A stretch of DNA of 5,171 nucleotides from Bacillota bacterium (GTDB lineage: Bacteria; Bacillota; Clostridia; Acetivibrionales; DSM-1351): assembly GCA_023392075.1 (NCBI GenBank), contig JAEVZU010000077.1:1-5171 (forward strand), in the 5' to 3' direction. Positions 5,144-5,171 of this stretch are shown in pieces. Below the pieces are notes generated by a model. The model had not been told where the DNA came from. It searched no databases and saw only the letters and a program-made list of their open reading frames with translations. Positions within the stretch are counted from its first letter, which is position 1, and the number at the start of each line of letters is the position of its first letter. The translations under genes and the position numbers were made by a program.

Positions 5144-5171
5144 ACAAATTAACTGGCACAACAAGTTAACT
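5144..5171. repeat. Tandem AGTTAAYTTGT motif at the right edge
   Basis: ACAAATTAACT (5144-5154) and ACAAGTTAACT (5161-5171) are direct repeats, identical at 10 of 11 positions with a 17-bp period. The minus-strand reading AGTTAACTTGT also occurs at 2724-2734 on the plus strand. The second copy ends exactly at the window edge, so further copies may follow. It may be part of a regulatory region for a gene outside the window. Confidence 0.4.

Overview
The window looks like a low-GC, Gram-positive chromosome, most likely an anaerobic member of the Clostridia (a Ruminiclostridium-like organism is my impression from codon use and gene style, not a proven placement). Evidence for this is the AT-rich spacers, the strong GGAGG-type ribosome binding sites, the lipoprotein-type ABC solute-binding protein and the LacI-family regulator. 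All four convincing genes lie on the minus strand, so transcription runs from the right edge to the left edge.

Left part (1-2740): a sugar-uptake control module. A MalR-like LacI-family repressor gene (1530-2555) is followed after 61 bp by a family 1 sugar-binding lipoprotein gene (53-1468). A hairpin with a run of T (2-35) comes next at the left edge. Upstream of the repressor gene are two palindromes with a CCGG centre (2637-2654 and 2691-2708) whose centres lie 54 bp apart. A plausible minus-strand promoter (2709-2739) abuts the outer one. The simplest reading is a self-regulated repressor plus sugar-binding protein operon, induced by an oligosaccharide. No permease or ATPase gene is in the window; permeases may lie beyond the left edge.

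Middle (2740-2916): 2740-2818 is AT-rich and I see nothing convincing in it. Next to it is a 98-bp imperfect palindrome (2819-2916) that covers the first two bases of the stop codon of the neighbouring glycosyltransferase gene.

Right part (2915-4833): a PAP2-family lipid phosphatase gene (4214-4747) followed after 57 bp by a membrane-bound processive-type GT2 glycosyltransferase gene (2915-4156). They are probably co-transcribed from a promoter at 4804-4833. Together they suggest envelope polysaccharide or glycolipid synthesis: the transferase builds the sugar chain and the phosphatase acts on a lipid phosphate or pyrophosphate. The substrate of each is unknown.

Right intergenic region (4748-5171, 424 bp): no gene is seen. 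It holds the promoter, a small hairpin in the leader, an 11-bp inverted repeat, a 172-bp element with 17-bp inverted ends and nested internal pairing (4917-5088), and direct repeats at the window edge. The 172-bp element is the least explained object here. It could be a miniature transposable element or a structured non-coding RNA.
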